Assembly (NCBI GenBank): GCA_947177485.1
Contig: CAMWUR010000018.1
Coordinates: forward strand, 1-36,700
Length of the DNA stretch: 36,700 bases
Origin: an uncultured Helicobacter sp.
Lineage (GTDB): Bacteria > Campylobacterota > Campylobacteria > Campylobacterales > Helicobacteraceae
Direction: 5' to 3'
Of this stretch, positions 34,769-36,700 are shown piece after piece. Under the pieces are notes generated by a model that ran no database searches, had not been told where the DNA came from, and worked only from the letters and a program-made list of their open reading frames with translations. The stretch's first letter is position 1. Each line of letters begins with the position of its first letter. The position numbers were made by a program, and so were the translations under genes.

Positions 34769-34840
34769 GGAATCTTCACCCCCACAGAACGGAATAAAAA
34801 TTGCTTGACTTTTAGCATATTACGTCAAAAGGGGAACACG

Positions 34841-35350
34841 GTGAGAATAGGATTCATAGTTGCACTGTTCTTGTGCGTTGGGCTTGTGTTTGGGGCAACA
34901 ACACCACAACCAAGCGAGCTCAAGAAAGTTCCAAAGAGTGAGATTGCAAAGCTACAAGAAACGTTGAAAAGTCTCAAGAAAAAACAAGATACAAAAATAA
35001 GGGCGATTCTTGATGTGGACACTTTCACATTCGACCCAAACACCGATGATTTGTATCAAATTACGTCTGGTAGTCAGCAAATGTTTTTGGTAACAAAACT
35101 CAACCAAACAACCTTTGCAACGTCGAGCAACGAAGTTGGTATCACAAAAGAAAAATACGGGCAAACGCTCTGTGCGTTTATGGGGTTATACCGAACAGAC
35201 GGAAGCTATGATTCACGCGTGGGAATTAATTCTGCTGGTGGTTGGTTCTATCTCACAAGTTATCCAACAACCGATGTTGTGATTTTTGATAGGAGTTCGT
35301 GGAATACCATACTAAGGAGTCTATCATGCAAATCGCTATCAAAGGTCTGA
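34841..35350 (+). CDS. Small exported hypothetical protein
   Basis: GTG 34841 follows AAAAGGGGA at five bases and begins a clear signal peptide (VRIGFIVALFLCVGLVFGATT). The mature part of about 150 residues has a short Lys-rich helix (KSEIAKLQETLKSLKKKQ) and then a beta-rich region (TKIRAILDVDTFTFDPNTDD to INSAGGWFYLTSYPTTDV). A longer frame back to 34739 would translate repeat sequence and was rejected. I do not recognise the family. Its 3' end overlaps the next gene by 25 bases, suggesting co-expression. Confidence 0.72.
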   Translation: MRIGFIVALFLCVGLVFGATTPQPSELKKVPKSEIAKLQETLKSLKKKQDTKIRAILDVDTFTFDPNTDDLYQITSGSQQMFLVTKLNQTTFATSSNEVGITKEKYGQTLCAFMGLYRTDGSYDSRVGINSAGGWFYLTSYPTTDVVIFDRSSWNTILRSLSCKSLSKV

Positions 35351-36700
35351 CAAACGATTATGCACAATATTTGCGAGAGAAGCTTGATGCAAGGAGTCCA
35401 AAGATAGATGAGAAAGACTTGCGTATTCGCCATTCAAGTTATGCAGAGTTGCAAGAAGCAGCCGCGAATCCACAAAGAAAAGGAGACGGAAAGTCTATTA
35501 CTATCCTTGATGAAGAAATTGTTAGAATGGTAACTACATTGGATGCTGTCCAAAAATACCAATATTCTAATCCATATAGCAGCCTTAATATTATCGGGCA
35601 AAAATTCACGACTGAATTGGGCGATAGAAGCACGATGGATACACCTTTTGGAGAGATGAGAATCGGGGTCAAATTTGACGAAAAAACGACTCTCTATCTC
35701 GACAATCTCGCCCAATTAGCAAGCTTTGATACCAATAATGATGGTCTTCTGACCTCGAATGATTTGTCTGCAAAGAATCTTGTCTTAATTGGCTATGATA
35801 AAGATGGCACAGAAGTGGAAATGAGTCTGCTCGATGTGTTGGGTGGAGTTGAGCTCACACAGTTCTTTAATTATCCAAAGAGCGGAATCAAGAATAGTTT
35901 TAGCTTGAACCAAAATAGCTTCGCAGCAATCTTGCGCCCCGAAGAAAGCCATGAGCAACTCAAGAAAGAGAATATCCTCGATTTTTTTAAGGCTTATGCG
36001 GATAAATCGGGTTGGATTGACTTCACAAATCCCGACATTGCCGAGAAAATCTTTGGTAGTAATGAACTCGATTTGTCCTATCGTCAAAAGAGTGCAGATG
36101 GCACAACGAGGCTTACAAGAATTTCATTTGGTGGTAGCGTAGAAAGTTTGCGCAAGGCTCAAGCAGAAGGCAAAAAGTCTCTTGGTTGGGAATATCATGC
36201 CGCAAAGACATTAAGGGGAGCAGGTAGCGATTATCGTTTTAATATGAAAGATGTTGGGGCGCTCGAACGTCTGAAAAACGGCAGCATGAGCTATGAACAC
36301 GATAGCAACTTAAGACGCATGAATGGCTACCACCCTAGCGATAGGTATAATATTTTAATTGCAACTCTGAATGGTGTGATGAAAAATATTGAAAACACAA
36401 ACATGCACAATGGCACAGACGCTGCCAATCGTCTCGCTCGTGATTTCCATAAATTTACGGGAATGAATTATTCCGAATCTAACCTCGAAAAAGTCAAAGA
36501 GGGTTTAGCAAGTGGAGATATGGAATTTTTAAATACCCTCACCACGCAGATAGGTAATGTGTCTTATACTGGTGCTGATTATGTTCAGGGCATGCAACTC
36601 AACGACATCGCAGGAAATATCACACTATTGTTTGCTTCGGGGAATGAAATCAAGATTGCCATAGAAGATTTATATTCAGGCAATGGCGAACTCAATGTGG
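35326..36700 (+). CDS. Large hypothetical protein with EF-hand-like motif, runs off the window
   Basis: ATG 35326 follows TAAGGAG at good spacing and the frame stays open for 458 codons to the window edge, so the C terminus is missing. The protein is hydrophilic with no signal peptide. Residues 135-146 (DTNNDGLLTSND) match a Ca2+-binding EF-hand loop with acidic or Asn ligands at positions 1, 3, 5 and 12 and Gly at position 6. A second DKDG follows about 20 residues later. Other segments (IRHSSYAELQEAA, DFFKAYADKSGWIDFTNPDI, LARDFHKFTGMNY) suggest no family I know. It may be a surface or secreted Ca2+-binding protein, but this is inference. Composition is more AT-rich than the housekeeping genes. 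Confidence 0.75.
   Translation, partial: MQIAIKGLTNDYAQYLREKLDARSPKIDEKDLRIRHSSYAELQEAAANPQRKGDGKSITILDEEIVRMVTTLDAVQKYQYSNPYSSLNIIGQKFTTELGDRSTMDTPFGEMRIGVKFDEKTTLYLDNLAQLASFDTNNDGLLTSNDLSAKNLVLIGYDKDGTEVEMSLLDVLGGVELTQFFNYPKSGIKNSFSLNQNSFAAILRPEESHEQLKKENILDFFKAYADKSGWIDFTNPDIAEKIFGSNELDLSYRQKSADGTTRLTRISFGGSVESLRKAQAEGKKSLGWEYHAAKTLRGAGSDYRFNMKDVGALERLKNGSMSYEHDSNLRRMNGYHPSDRYNILIATLNGVMKNIENTNMHNGTDAANRLARDFHKFTGMNYSESNLEKVKEGLASGDMEFLNTLTTQIGNVSYTGADYVQGMQLNDIAGNITLLFASGNEIKIAIEDLYSGNGELNV

Noticed and set aside
34805-34828. TTGAC...GTCAA inverted repeat before the exported protein gene
   Set aside because: Only five-base arms with a long spacer and no promoter spacing, so it could easily be chance.
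34739-34840. N-terminal extension of the exported protein to ATG 34739
   Set aside because: The extension translates part of repeat copy B. GTG 34841 has a good ribosome-binding site and begins a signal peptide.
35434-36087. Minus-strand ORFs of 77-100 residues at the right end
   Set aside because: They are shadows of the long open plus-strand frame from 35326 that has a strong ribosome-binding site.
1-36700. CRISPR array, rRNA, insertion sequence
   Set aside because: No regularly spaced direct repeats, rRNA-like sequence or transposase frame was seen.

Overview
The window reads as chromosome of a Campylobacterota bacterium, most likely Helicobacteraceae (Helicobacter or Wolinella type) with a fairly high G+C content for that group. 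The evidence is a flagellin closely resembling Helicobacter FlaA/FlaB, a tmRNA whose tag (VNANNTNYAPAYAKVA) resembles the Helicobacter tag as I recall it, and two gene orders I remember from Campylobacter jejuni: hisC-fliF-fliG-fliH-dxs, and ctpA-purC-purS-purQ-(Cj0515-like)-plsC. The species call is inference; no 16S gene is present.

Layout. Bases 1-551 are a gene-free block of REP-like hairpins. Then come an orphan pseudopilin (-), two DMT-type transporters around a small unknown gene (+), and acpS-fliL preceded by a DUF4214-like gene (all -). Bases 4676-8591 hold surface-sugar functions: a GT4 glycosyltransferase (+), and on the minus strand a TehA/SLAC1-type transporter, the pseudaminic acid enzyme pseG and a membrane acyltransferase. 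Bases 8662-12003 (-) are phosphomannomutase/phosphoglucomutase, pyrC and mnmH. Bases 12166-19231 (+) are hisC, the flagellar basal-body genes fliF, fliG and fliH, dxs and a small membrane protein. Bases 19289-28349 (+) are one tightly packed run: ctp protease, purC, purS, purQ, an SH3-domain membrane protein, plsC, malic enzyme, rsmH, an FtsL-like protein and an X-Pro aminopeptidase.

Between that run and the tmRNA gene (30204-30574) sits an AT-rich two-gene cassette on the minus strand: an SMC/OLD-like AAA ATPase overlapping a TOPRIM-like DUF3226-type protein. This is the best candidate for an under-described system, probably anti-phage defence, and it lies next to ssrA, a classic island site. 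After ssrA come a GNAT acetyltransferase, an MsbA-type ABC exporter and a flagellin gene with a sigma28-like promoter. The window ends in a second REP-like block, a small exported unknown protein and a large unknown EF-hand-containing ORF that runs off the edge.

Functionally, fliL, fliF, fliG, fliH, the flagellin and PseG all serve a flagellum whose filament is probably pseudaminic-acid-glycosylated. An approximately 83-bp repeat appears in inverted orientation near both ends (about 148-230 and 34686-34768). It belongs to a hairpin family whose stems covary within the window.
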